Source: Stereocaulon alpinum
Taxonomy: Eukaryota > Ascomycota > Lecanoromycetes > Lecanorales > Stereocaulaceae
NCBI GenBank assembly: GCA_018257865.1
Contig: JAEUBA010000129.1
Coordinates: forward strand, 1 to 58,687
Length of the DNA stretch: 58,687 nt
Direction: 5' to 3'
Under the pieces are notes generated by a model. That model was not told the origin of the DNA. It ran no database searches and was given only the letters and a program-made list of their open reading frames with translations. Position 1 is the first letter of the stretch; the number at the start of each line of letters is the position of its first letter. This document shows, piece after piece, positions 12,588 through 24,243 of the stretch. Position numbers and translations under genes: made by a program.

Positions 12588-12797
12588 TGTCGGTAGAACC
12601 TAGCTGCTAGCCTAGGTAGTACCGATTAGTAGGTAGCTTGATCCCCTATTACCTACCCCAGATAACCTGATTCGTAGGGTGTCTATTAGGCTTAGTAAAC
12701 TAGGGATTGATTGAATCTAGCTAGCTAAGCTATAGTGTTTTATCTAGGAGCGGGCGCTAAGCCGCTTATTATAGAGCGGAGTAATATTATTCTAATA
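12588..12797 (-). repeat. 3' LTR of the Copia element
   Basis: 210 bp, matching 17777-17986. The outer end (12588 onward) keeps TGTCGGTAGAACC. The inner end is RIP-altered, with CTAATA where the other copy has CCGACA. Confidence 0.9.
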
Positions 12798-15700
12798 CTA
12801 GTAAAGTTTTAGAAAGTCGAAAAAATAGTGCTAATTAACGCTAAATCTAGTAATTAGCTAGTATAGAAACGAGCCTATAAGGCTAAGTAACGTTATAATC
12901 TAATTAGTTAGATTATAGCTTCTCTTTTTACTTAGGCGTTTATCTTTAACTTAATAGCGTTACTATCTACTAATTACTTTAACGCCTAGTAGTAGCGCTC
13001 CTTAGTTATAGTATCTACTAAGTTATAATTACTATTAATCTACTATACCTTATTAATCTCCCTCCTCTTATAGGACTGCTATAGCCCTATTATATTAATT
13101 ATTAGGCGTTTCTTAGCAGTAGTACCGAGGCGTATAATATAGTTATATAGGGAGTAGGAGTCGGTATATAGAATTAGTAGTATCTTTAACTAAGTAATAC
13201 CCTTAATAGTAGATTATAGGGTAGTAGTAATATTAAACTCTACTACTATTATATATAGCTCTAAAGCTAGTACCGATCTTATAACTCTTTTATATTTAGT
13301 GCTACTCTAGTAGATAATATTACCGCTAATATTAATAGTCGATTTATCTAGCTATTACTCGTTAATAAGGATAATAATATACCTAATCTAAGAGCTAAGA
13401 TTAGCGTTATTAGCGAAGGCTATATTAATAAAGACTAGTAACTTTAACTTCTCTAAAGTAAGCTTAATAAATTATAGGCCTTAGCGGTAGTTCTCCTTTT
13501 ACTAATTTAGCTATTTATTTAACTAATTAGCGTCTTCTTTCGCTAGCTGAGTAATTTAGGCTGCTTTAGATAGGGTAAAGACTATCTCTAGTTAATATAT
13601 AAAGGCTATATAGGCGCCTTAAGCCCTTTCCTTAATATATTACGATTTAATATCGCTGGCGGTATCGATTATATTAATTTTACTATACTGCTATTACTGG
13701 GAGAGCTTTAGAATGTCGCCGTTACTAGAAATAGTAGTATCGCCGTTAGTAGAGATAGTAGTACCGTTAAATTAGAGGTCTTTTTTATTATCCAGCTTTT
13801 TAATTAGCTTCGCTGGAAAGCCTATATTAAGGCGTACTTACTCTTCCAGCTCTAAGTATTCAGCTATTCCGCAAAATAGTAAGTTATTAGTCTAGAGGCT
13901 AATAATTACCTGCTTAGAGAATATTAAGTAGGGATTAAATAAGGAGATAGTAAGGCCTAGCTTACTAGTATAGTAGTTATAGTAGGTTTTAAACTAATAC
14001 GTCTCTGCCTTAGGGACGCTATATAATAGGCGGACTACTTTTAGTATATTATCTCCTAAATTAGTACCTTGCGGCGGTTTTATATAGATAGCGCGGCTTA
14101 GTACTAACGTTAACTATATATAAGCTTATAAGATATCGCGTACGTAGAGGTTACGTAGTAGAATTATAGTAAGGTAGATAATAAGGTGTTAGCTAGCGCG
14201 TTAAATTATTAGCGACTATATTAGTACCTCCTTCTTACCTTTATTATTATAAGCTTAGATAATTAGTCTAGACTTTTCGAATAGTATAGCGCTATCCTAC
14301 TTAATATTATCGACGAATCGGTAGCTAAAGATACGGGTATATAGTAGTATATCTTACTTACTAATAATCTTAAAGACTCCCTTAGCAATAAGGCCGTCGA
14401 TTTCTTTTTAATAAGAGTCGATAAATAGGCTATTTAGTAAGCGAATAGTACCTTCTAACCGGAGCTTTATTAATAGGTCGATATCTAAAAGCTCCTTATT
14501 AGTAAGGTGAGCGTAGCGGGTAGGTAGGTATCGCTATCGCTATAGATTCTAATATATAGTAGTAGCTTCTTCGGTAGGTAGGTCTACTTAAGTTATAGGA
14601 GGCGTTTTATTAGTTAATTCGACTAAGTAAGGCTTAACTAATATAATTCGAAAGGTTATAGGGCCGCTACTAAGTTTAACTGTATAAGCTTAATTCTAAT
14701 TATCTATAGCGAGTAGTTAGTAGGGCCCTTTCTATCCTTTACCTTCTCGCTAGACTAGGATATTACTGCTAATAGGAGTATCTAGAATAGCGTCGTTTTA
14801 TAGACCGTTGCGGTGGCGTAAGGCTTTAGTAATATCTCGCTTTACTAGTAATTCTAACGCTTCTTTTATTACGCGTTTAATAGCCTTACCTCGTTCCGCA
14901 ATTAATAGGTGTATAGGGTCTAATTTAGTAAGCTTTAGAAACGTACTAAATAGAAGTAGTATAGGTATTAGTCTATTAGGTCTAGCGGTATCGTTAATTA
15001 CCTTAATAACAATTTATAAGACGAATTACTTACCTAGTAATAGTAGGTCTTCTTAGATAATATTATAAGCACGCCTAAGAGGTGCGTAGTAGCGTTTAAC
15101 TAGACTAATTAAGTAGTATACTTTAACCGGGACGTATTTTAATTTAATTGCTATCCCTTTTACCTTAGAGGCGAATTCGGTACTAATAAATTACTTGCTA
15201 GCGTTATAGACTAGTATATTTAGTAGTCTAATATAAGTATTAATCTAGCAGGCCCTTAGCGTATCCTAGACCATCTCCGCTAAAATATCTTTTAGAAAGC
15301 GGGCGGTTTAGAAGCGTATAGCCTCGTCGACTATATATAGGACTAAGGCGGTAGGGCTATCTAGATATATAATATTAATTATTACTAAATAATTAAATTA
15401 TAGGTCGTTTTTAATAGTAAATCTAAACCTTCCTAGCGATCTTCTATATTTCTAGCAAGTTAAGTAGAACTTACCGAGTCGGTTGATAGCGTCCTAGTCG
15501 AAACGGTAGCTAGAGCGCTTTAGCAGGCGTACTAAGTATATTATCGATAGGTAGCTGAAGCGGCGGTATAGACGTTAAAGATCCTACTCTATTAATTAGC
15601 TACTTGCAACGCCGTTATTAGTATAGGCGTTAATATAGGCGTTTGCTAGCGACGTTCCTTATATAAGGAATAGGTAACCGTATAGCCTTATAATAAAGAC

Positions 15701-17776
15701 TTATCTATTACTACTAACTAGTTAATTAGTAAGGTTATTAAAATAAAAACCTACCTAGTTAAGGTCTCGTAGGTAGAGAAGGAATAGTATGTCAGCGTCG
15801 ATAATATAGAATTTAATAACACTAATTAGTAATTAGACGGTAATAGTACCTTAGGATAAGGCTTCGCTAATACTAAACTTAAATCTAGTAGTACTAGCCT
15901 TATCGGCGTTAATATTAATATCTTACTTACGCCGTAGTGCTAGGTATTAATTATAGCCTACTAAGGAGTTATAGGTAGCGCCGGTATTAATTATAAGGCC
16001 GTAGAAGTAGCTGTCGCTATATCTTTTCGTAGGGCGGCGAGGTACTTCTCCTTAGATATTAATATTAATATTATCCTAGATAGACAGTACCTTTATAATA
16101 GTATATAAAGTCGCCTAATTAGCTAGCTTTTAGTATACAGCCTTGCTATTAATTACACCTATTAATGTTAGAAATACCTTACCGTTACCTTAGTTAGGTA
16201 GATTATTAGCGGTATCCTCCTTAGTAGTACTGCCTTCGCTATTACCTTCTTCCTTTTCGCCTTTAACGTCGGTGAGGTATTGCTTAAAGCTGCGTTAACG
16301 TTCTTCCTTAGGGTAATTAGTTAACTAGTAACCTTCCTTTTTATAGATAAAATATCGCTTTTTATTCGTTAAATTACTAGAATTATTAGGGTTATATCTT
16401 AGCTTACTTAGATATCTTAATTAGCTACGACTACTAGATTCGCGGTTACGACTACTAGATTTATAGTTTTAGTAGCAGCGGTTAGTATATATCGTTTTAC
16501 TTAGCGATATAAGGCTGTAACGGTCTTATAAGGCTATAGATAATTAGAGGTCTTAAATAAGGCTTTATATAGTATCTAGTAGTTTTCGGTAGACGATCTT
16601 ATAGGTAGGTATAGACTTATAAGTAGTAATTATCTTTTAGTAGATAAAGCTATCCCTATAAAGGCTCTCGTTTAGGCTATATTATAGCTCTCTTAGTTTT
16701 AATATTATAGTATCTAGGTACTCTATTAGGGTCTTATCTTTATTATAGTTAATAAATAGTTATAAGGATATACTATTCTATTTATTAAGGCGGGCGATTT
16801 AGTATTCTCTTCCTTTAAAGTTTCCTTTAAAGGTAAGCTATAGCGAGTTTAGGTTTATTACTAAAAAGAAAGATTAGTTATTAAAGTAGAAATTAAGTAC
16901 GTCGCTACTAAGTATATACTAAAGAGCTATATAGAGCTTAGTTAATAGTATCCTAGCGTTAGAAGCGGTAGCTAAGAATATATTTAGCTTATAGTTAAAG
17001 GAGTTATTTCTTCTATTATACTTTATCTCTTCTATATAGAGCTTAGTTAACGCGGTAAGCTCTTAGGAAAGGCCTTACTCCTAGTAATTAGCGATAGCGT
17101 TATAGATCTTAATACTATTAATTAGGGTAGTCCTAGTTAGTATTTTAATTTTAAATAAGGTAGGCGTACTAGGTATATTAGAGTTACCTAAGATAGGTAT
17201 ACTAGGCGTGTTAAAATTATTTCCTAAGATAGGCGTACTAGGCGTATTAGAGTTACTAGTAGAGTTAGTATTAGACTTCTTTACTAGCTTTAGTACGTCT
17301 ATAGGCTAATTAGACTATAGTTAGACTACTAGCCTTACTAAGTACTTATAGATATAAGTTCTATCCTTAGGTATAAAGACGCTACGGTTAAAAAGTAGCT
17401 CCCTAAGGCTTTATAGTATATATTTCTCTACCTTATTAAATAAAGCTTCGTCCTAATTGCTAAAGTCTTTAAGGAAGTTAATCTATAGATTACGTCTTTC
17501 TTCTTCGCAGCTTTAGTAGGAGCTTATTACTTAGATAATATATATTATTAGGGTATCCTTTATCGACTTTTTAGGGTTATTAAGGACGATTCCTATTAAT
17601 ATTATTATCCCGCCGTCCTCTTCTATAGTCGGTTGCGTTATTATAAGGGTAGGCGTTATAGCTATTACTGAGGGTAGGCGTTATAGCTAAGGCTTTATAG
17701 TAGTATAGGTAAGGTTCTTAGTTACAGTTAAAATTTTTATTCGTACCTTGCTAATCTAAGGTTAATAACTGATTAG

Positions 17777-17986
17777 TGTTAGTAGAACCTAGCTGCTAGC
17801 TTAGGTAGTACTGATTAGTAGGTAGCTTAATCCCCTATTACCTGCCCCGGATAACCTGATTCGCAGGGTGTCTATTAGGCTTAGTAAACTGGGGATTGAT
17901 TGAATCTAGCTAGCTAAGCTATGGTGTTTTATCTAGGAGCGGGCGCCAAGCCGCTTATTGCGGAGCGGAGTAATATTATTCCGACA
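17777..17986 (-). repeat. 5' LTR of the Copia element (sense orientation)
   Basis: This is the upstream LTR for minus-strand transcription. Its outer part (about 17930-17986) is nearly identical to the solo LTR at 30455-30660. Its inner part is RIP-altered, so mutation fades toward the outer edge. Confidence 0.9.
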
Positions 17987-18451
17987 GTATGAGTGTGCAG
18001 CCTTGCGGACGGGTATGTTAGGGAGGAATCTGCCTTGGAGGCTCTGGTTGCTTATTTTTGAGAAGTCCCAGGTTCTTTCTCTTATTTCAATATGAGAACG
18101 AATATATGTGACCTGATGATACATCAACATTTTCGAATTTGGAATTTCGTACGGTAGCCTGATCTTCGTCCTCCTTCCACCCATTCGCCCCCATCCCGCG
18201 CAAACATTCTGTAAAGTTGCCAAAGCCTCGCTGCATACCTCCCTATCACCGACATATTTCACTCTCTTCACATGCGGGAACATGACAACACCATCCCCCA
18301 TTGGTGGTGTGGTTGGTGCCCCATGGGCCACAACGGTCCAATGACTATTGCCATTCATTTGCACTGCTATACGTGCGGTCGTAGGAAGGATGTATACAGC
18401 GATACACACCCAGTTTCTACGAGGAGCAGCAGGACTATCATGGGAAATCAT
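17933..18451 (-). pseudogene. Hypothetical ORF interrupted by the Copia LTR
   Basis: A minus-strand frame runs from an ATG at 18451 through host DNA to 17987. It then reads 18 codons into the LTR before stopping at 17933. Upstream of the ATG the frame stays open only to about 18529, where the first codon is TTG after a TGA. The residues look protein-like (for example RRNWVCIAVYILPTTARIAV and KIRLPYEIPNSKMLMYHQVT) but no family is recognised. If the Copia element and one GTATG copy are removed, the frame continues about 25 codons into 12582-12500 before a stop. The insertion therefore replaced the natural C-terminus. It may also lack a 5' exon. Confidence 0.35.
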
Positions 18452-18529
18452 AAGAACAATGTGAGTCACCCGCCGTGTTGAGAGAACGGAAACTAAGAGA
18501 CCCAGGTTCGCGCCAAGCCTGCGCACCAA

Positions 18530-19966
18530 AAGGCTGCGTCAAGTGGTGAGAAATGGGAAAGTCATGAGCGATGGGAAGATGTCTGGGGTACAAGGGACAA
18601 TTACATTATCTCGTAGCCTAAGCTGATATACAGTATTCTGCTTGGCTTGTTGCCTTTTGTTTGAATGCGTACGCGCCATGGGATCGCGATGGCCTCTGAT
18701 GCAGAGTACAGATGGTCAGGAGGTGTTTTCTTACGGTAGGACTGAAGCTAAGCCTACTATGCTTGAGTGCATGATATGTGTTGTCCGACGTGATGTTTGG
18801 TGTTTCGTTTAGCGCCGAGGAGGGTGTGTCGAAGATTGAGTTCTAAACCTGAAACGTTTCCGGCCTGAGCGCTTCGGCATGTTGCGCTGGTGTCGAATCA
18901 ACGTGTCCTACTTCAAAAACATGGACTGAAGAATTCTTGATAGCTTAAATATGTCGGGACAAATAGACGTGGTGCGGGATCATATACCTGAGGTTGATGT
19001 ACCAACAAGATACGTATTTCTAGTGGTTGTGGCATCCCAGTAGACAAGTGCGAACCCATCTTTCATATGATCAACACTATATCCGTGACGCTGAGTACCG
19101 CACCAGGTCTGAAGGATCAAAGCCGTATTCGCAATATGGAGCCTTGAGAAGTAGTCACGCGAGGCAGAGAACTTAAGGGTAGGGCGATGCTATAACTTTT
19201 GTTGGTCTATTGTTAGGAGGAGATCCATCTGAATGGCTACCATGTCCGGCCCCCTGGAGCCACCTGGAGAATTTTCAGCATAGAGTTTTTACAGTTGTTG
19301 GGATCCGAGTTCACGAAGTCGAAGCGTTCCAAAGCCGGGGCGAGGCAGTTTGACGTGTAGGATAATGCGGCGGGCGGGAGGCACAAGCGTGCAAGTGAGG
19401 AGGAGGAGAAAGTGAAAAGCAACAGCGAGAAGCCAAAGCAGCGTCGCACTTCATCCAGTGTTATGGATGCAACAAGGATCGCACTTCAGTGATAGAGGCT
19501 AGAGGCATGGCTAATACATAGAACAAAGGGTCACGTAGCGTCCTTTGAGATTTGGCGCTGTAAGCTATCGGAAAGATGACTTGGACATATAAGCCATACA
19601 TAGCCGCGGCTAGCATTGTGGCCTGCCATGACGGTTATAGCAAGGTTATTCTAAGGCGATGTCACCACATTCTTGCTGGAAGCACCAACTGTTTAGGACT
19701 GATGGGTAAATGCCCTTCACAGATACATCACCCTTTCGAAGGAAATTGGTCAGGTGACTTGGTATTATCCTCGTTCAATTCGGAGTCCAGGAGCGGCTAG
19801 GCATTGGAGGTCTCACTGCATGTAGGGGCTAGCGTTGCAAAGACCACTCTTCACGCATTGATGGCTCGACGTCTAGTTGCAAGTGGTAACTGTCGTTGCA
19901 TTTGTGAGCTAAGCCAAAGTGGCACTAACAAGAATTCTTTTCAACTTTATAAAAGTGATCGGGATC
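18530..19966. other. Intergenic, no gene supported
   Basis: Composition is normal and un-RIPed. Only short frames occur, without convincing starts or domains. No RNA gene or repeat was recognised. Confidence 0.4.
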
Positions 19967-20701
19967 TCAGTCGAGGAAGATCACAACTCCGGTGCCCTCC
20001 ACCTCAATCACATACGGCTGCGTCACCGTGGTTCCCCGTTGCACAAGGATCACTTGTCCTGGGCTTGTGATGTGCTTAACTTCATGCCTCTGTGCTGCAT
20101 ATGAACTTTCCATTGCTGCCGCAACCCGAATGAAAGCTCCCACAGATTTCCGTATCATCCCTTCCAATGCCTTCATCCAATTGAGTGAAAGCGATGGGAA
20201 CACCCGGACCAAATTCTCGAAGTACGAGCGCCATCCGAGCATGGAAGTAGGTGTGTAATCGAACGCAGGAATGAGAGGTGGGAGGCGCGGGAACGCGACG
20301 TGATGACTTGCGTACACAAAGGACCGATAATGTGTCACGATCCTTGCATCAAGATCTCTTTCCTGCTGTGGCGTAGGGTTGCAGGTCTGTCGCCAAGTCT
20401 CGTAGGCTCTGAGTAACTGTGTCGCGAAGTATACTTTCCGTACCTGAGACGTTGTGTATTCCATTTGAGCATTCCGAGCAACGGTTCGTAATCGAAAAAC
20501 CTCCGGGTGGTAGTGCATGCCTTTAAGGTGGTATTGATCAAGTTGAGAACCGCATGCTACCATTATCTCTTCCTTCCTCGCCGCATAGAAGCTCTCCAGG
20601 CGCCACATTACAATTTGACTTCTGAGGGTGGCGAACGTGCAGGAGCAAAACGGCTGGCTGCAGACGTGGTCCGGAGACAGACAAGGATTCGATTGGGACA
20701 T
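19967..20701 (-). CDS. Hypothetical protein, 244 aa
   Basis: An uninterrupted frame begins MSQSNPCLSP with an ATG at 20701. No domain is recognised. There is no signal peptide or membrane segment. The protein is mixed in charge with several aromatic-rich stretches (for example YHLKGMHYHPEVFRLRTVAR and LGWRSYFENLVRVFPSLSLN) that look like a folded globular protein. The length and normal codon use support a real gene, although a 5' exon or a non-coding status cannot be excluded. It stands alone on this strand, next to an intergenic stretch on each side. Confidence 0.55.
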   Translation of the reverse strand: MSQSNPCLSPDHVCSQPFCSCTFATLRSQIVMWRLESFYAARKEEIMVACGSQLDQYHLKGMHYHPEVFRLRTVARNAQMEYTTSQVRKVYFATQLLRAYETWRQTCNPTPQQERDLDARIVTHYRSFVYASHHVAFPRLPPLIPAFDYTPTSMLGWRSYFENLVRVFPSLSLNWMKALEGMIRKSVGAFIRVAAAMESSYAAQRHEVKHITSPGQVILVQRGTTVTQPYVIEVEGTGVVIFLD

Positions 20702-22938
20702 GGCGGTGACTGGAAGGGACTGTGATGAGTATAGATTTTCGGGTCGGGGTAAGTCGAAGTGGAGGACACTGCATCCAAAGAGCTAGATTTGCCTCCTATG
20801 TCAAGGTGATCATTCACTCAACAGTATTGAACATCGCATGGCGTACGTCCAGGCATAGAGGTTGGAACGACTGTAGATAATTGTGCTGATTAAGTATACC
20901 AGGGTAGATGTTTGCTAAGCTCTAGGGAGTTGCAGTGGTTGTAAGGTGAACTTCTGCCTGCGCGCGACGCACCTGCCCATTGTCGCTGGTGGAAAGATCG
21001 AGGCAAGCTCGATAGAGAAAGAGTAAGGCACAGGCTTGGTCGTCAACGTTGTGAAGTGGAAGCTCCAAGCTCGTCGGCGAGTGAAAGTGTGATCCAACAA
21101 CTGCACTGAACGAAATAAGACTCAAATCGAATGTGTGGCCGTCTTGCTTTTCTGAAAGCCATCGTTGCAAACACACTTGCGGTCTTCATTCACCCAACTT
21201 TCCGGTATCTGCCTTTTTGATTTCGCCCTCCTCGTAATACGTTTGAGAGTCGTTGACTCCAGAAAATTAGTCGTCTCTGCATCATAGATGTATTTTGGAT
21301 GTGTAATCTTTTTACCGATCAGGCAGCGGTAAGATGTTATGAGTGAAGAGCACAGGCTCAAGAAGGTAGTCATTATTTCGAAAGGAAGGCACCATATATT
21401 CGAGGTAACTCGTAGGCAGGTTGCACCCAGAGCTCGTCCTTTCCTGGACGGGAACATGTATGAGGTACCATCAGAGCCATGGTAGCTATTGGCTGCTTCC
21501 GGTGTCGTGGGACCTGCATGATGAGGTTACTATTGGCCAGTCGATTGTTGTCAGATGCGGGAGTGTTTCAGGAGGGAAGTCTCTTGAACAACGTCGGGCC
21601 ACACGGTGAAGAAGGCGCCGATCGCCGACCGCCGGCCGCATAAAGCTTGGCGCAGATATCTTCACGCTAGGGCTGTTATGCGCTCTGATTGGTTCCTGCA
21701 CTTGTTTTCATCCCCACTTCCAACATACCTTATGCAAGCTAAACCTTTCGTCTTGACTGGCTTCATCTGATCCAATGTACTACGCGTACATGCTACTAGT
21801 ACGCGCATATGCCACTAGATTCTTCTTTTGTAACACCAAGGCTTTCGGTAACACGGGTACCTGAATGCATTGTTTCTCTCGTTCTTAGCTTGCACTTCTC
21901 GTTGGGCGTCGCGTCCTCTGCCGACAAAGATGGAGCATCTCGTCCCTACCTTACTGAGTCATCGTTTCTGTTGTATTACTCTCCCTCGAAGGCAGCGCGC
22001 TTACACGAGACCCTCTGACCCTGTTCGCTTCAGAAGTGATCGTGGTACAGGCCGTTGTGTGGACGAAGACCCCGCGCCTCCCCGCTTGGGGTTGTGAATT
22101 GCCTCAGATAGATCTCCTGTAATCCTGTGTTGAAAGATTATAGGATCATGCAAGGATATAGGAGAGGGATTTCGGCGCTTCGACCCTCTCCTCTCCAATA
22201 CTTACCTTCACTGTGTGCTAGAGTGAAGTCACACTTATATTGTCCCACCATTGATATGGATCATTCGCGTTTCCCGGAGTCATCGAGTCACCAGGACATG
22301 ATGAAGGCCAAGTATTTATCTTGTATTTCCCACCCCTCTTCCGTCTTTCTTCCTCACATCTTCTCATAATAACGAATAACGACAATTTCATTTTTCTTAC
22401 GTTGGGCTGGTCCTCTTCACCTCAAAGCATCTCAAACGTCCTGCCTGTGGCAGACTCACTATCGTTCAGCGCTGCTAGACGATTACGCCGCACCACCAGA
22501 CTTACCTACGCCGTTCATTATTGCGAATCTCATCTAGCACAATCCGGCCGTTGTCAATAGGTACGTCAACCCTTGTTCTTCTGCAGAGGTCCTTTGTTTT
22601 GTGCAGCATCTCGAACGTCATGGTGCCTATTGTCCTTTGATTGTGGCAATCTCGCACCATTGCATTGTTGAAATTCCTGCATCTCCACTCCCTCGAACAC
22701 TTTGTAGATTGGCCACAATATCCATTGTAGAAGCCTTGCTTTGATACGATCTCAACGCACATTGTTCTCCCTCATTTCTTGCAAATTACAAATACCCCTT
22801 TCTCTATTCCACAGTTCTCCCTCTCATCAATATCACATCAACACCCAGACGTCCACTCACGACTTCAAACAGACACCAAACACCAAAGCCACAATTCAAC
22901 TTCGTCAGGCACGAAACCAAATCACAAATACCAGCATC
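20702..22938. other. Long intergenic region upstream of the LPMO gene
   Basis: About 2.2 kb without a convincing gene. Several frames of 60-110 codons occur on both strands but overlap one another and show no domain. The last few hundred bases are CT-rich and A-rich leader-like sequence and probably hold the promoter and 5' UTR of the gene at 22939. Confidence 0.4.
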
Positions 22939-24243
22939 ATGCCTTCCTTCAAAGCCATTCTCTCGGCTTCGGCCATCGCTCTCCTCTCCGTGGCCAACGC
23001 ACACATGATAATGCACCAGCCAGCACCTTACGGTGACCCTAACAATAGCCCTCTGGATGCACAGGGATCAAACTTCCCCTGCAAGGCTACGAGCAACTCG
23101 GGTGGACCAGTCACTAATATGGCCATCGGCTCCAAGCAGACACTCGTATTTAAGGGTCAAGCTGTGCATGGTGGGGGCTCTTGTCAGATCTCTCTCACCA
23201 CCGATAACCCGGCAACCAAGAGCTCCAAGTGGATGGTTATTCACTCCATCGTTGGGGGCTGTCCAGCGAGAAATTCAGCAGGCAACAATGGTGACTCCAA
23301 GGACGCGTTGGACCCTGACACCTACGACTACACCATCCCTCAGGGTATCAGCCCTGGGACTTATACTCTCGCCTGGACTTGGTTCAACAAGATTGGAAAC
23401 CGCGAGATGTACATGAACTGCGCCAACGTCAAAATCACTGGAGGCTCGAGCAAGCGCGACACATATCTGAATGGTACTGAAGAATATGACCTTTCAGAGC
23501 TGTCAACGCGCGCAACACCCAACTTTCCAGCCATGTTCATAGCCAACATTCCTACCTCGGACTGTGTGACACCCGATTCCAAGAACGTCTTGTTTCCAGA
23601 CCCCGGGCAGTCCGTTGAATCTGCCGCTTCAGGCCCCTCCGCTGCACCTGTTGCTCCCAGCGGTCCCAAGTGCGGTTCAGCTGGTGCGGCCGCTCCAGCT
23701 GCCACGGGCTCTTCATCTTCTGGTTCATCTGGTTCTTCCGGTTCTTCCGGTTCAGGTGCACCCGCCGCCGGTGGGTCCGGTGCAGCTTCGGGTTCATCTG
23801 ATTCTTCTGGTTCCGCTGCACCCGCGGCCTCAGCTCCTCTTCCCGATTCCCAGACCGCCCCAGCTGCTGGTGCCTCTCCAGCTGCCTCAGCCGCATCAGC
23901 CCCCGCAGCTGCTGCCGCCCCTTCCGCTCCCCCTGCCGCTGCTGCCCCAGCTGCTGCTGCTCCTAGTACCGCCCCTGCCGCATCTGGCAATTCATCTGGC
24001 GGCTCTGCCTCCGGCTCAACTGCACCAGCTGCCGGCTCGTCTAGCGGAACATGCACTCAGCCTGGCCAGTCTATTTGCTCGCCCGATGGGCGACAGATAG
24101 GTACCTGTACTATGTCAAACACAGTCACCTGGATCCCCGTGGCTGCTGGCACAAAATGCTCCGGTGGTTTCATGGTCGCCAGCAAGCGCTCCGCCAAGTT
24201 TGCTGACAAGTACGTGCGTCGTGCATTTGGCGACTTGTTCTAG
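22939..24243 (+). CDS. Lytic polysaccharide monooxygenase, AA11 type, secreted
   Basis: 434 aa, no intron. The start at MPSFKAIL is chosen because it opens a signal peptide (1-21, ending SVANA). Cleavage leaves His22 as residue 1, as the copper histidine brace requires. The second histidine is His77 in QAVHGGGSCQISL. AA11 hallmarks follow: the NNSPL segment, SKWMVIHSIVGGCP and AWTWFNKIGNREMYMNC, the last carrying the axial tyrosine. The catalytic domain (about 22-215) is followed by a ~170-residue Ala/Pro/Ser/Gly linker. A Cys-containing C-terminal module (CTQPGQSICSPDGRQIGTC.., about 390-425) resembles the X278 module often attached to AA11. Known AA11 enzymes oxidise chitin, so remodelling of fungal or arthropod chitin is likely. 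The frame is open upstream to 22741 but that part is A/C-rich leader. Confidence 0.9.
   Translation: MPSFKAILSASAIALLSVANAHMIMHQPAPYGDPNNSPLDAQGSNFPCKATSNSGGPVTNMAIGSKQTLVFKGQAVHGGGSCQISLTTDNPATKSSKWMVIHSIVGGCPARNSAGNNGDSKDALDPDTYDYTIPQGISPGTYTLAWTWFNKIGNREMYMNCANVKITGGSSKRDTYLNGTEEYDLSELSTRATPNFPAMFIANIPTSDCVTPDSKNVLFPDPGQSVESAASGPSAAPVAPSGPKCGSAGAAAPAATGSSSSGSSGSSGSSGSGAPAAGGSGAASGSSDSSGSAAPAASAPLPDSQTAPAAGASPAASAASAPAAAAAPSAPPAAAAPAAAAPSTAPAASGNSSGGSASGSTAPAAGSSSGTCTQPGQSICSPDGRQIGTCTMSNTVTWIPVAAGTKCSGGFMVASKRSAKFADKYVRRAFGDLF

Larger units (their letters stand above)
12588..17986 (-). mobile_element. Full-length Copia LTR retrotransposon, RIP-decayed
   Basis: Two 210-bp direct repeats start TGT(C/T)(G/A)G and end (CCGACA/CTAATA): 12588-12797 and 17777-17986. 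They are bounded by the 5-bp target duplication GTATG (12583-12587 and 17987-17991). Minus-strand translation gives an integrase core before a reverse transcriptase, which is the Copia (Ty1) order. Integrase (about 15600-15000) shows DAINRLGKFY, an IVDEAIRFQTARFL block and LVKRYYAPLRRAY. Reverse transcriptase (about 14400-13850) shows NKGKKEVLI, RDIL-AYI, KPPQGTNLGDNILKVVRLLY and SVPKAETY. All frames are broken by TAG/TAA. Confidence 0.93.

Noticed and set aside
14808..15056. 82-codon plus-strand frame in the Copia element
   Set aside because: It is the reverse strand of the integrase/linker region of the retrotransposon, not a gene.
19237..19449. 70-codon minus-strand frame with a signal-peptide-like start and four cysteines
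   Set aside because: The frame opens with GTG, no in-frame ATG was found upstream, and no intron gives one. Too weak to call a small secreted protein.
23361..24100. Long frames antisense or out of frame to the LPMO linker (up to 231 codons)
   Set aside because: They are shadows of the GC-rich Ala/Pro/Ser repeat coding sequence.
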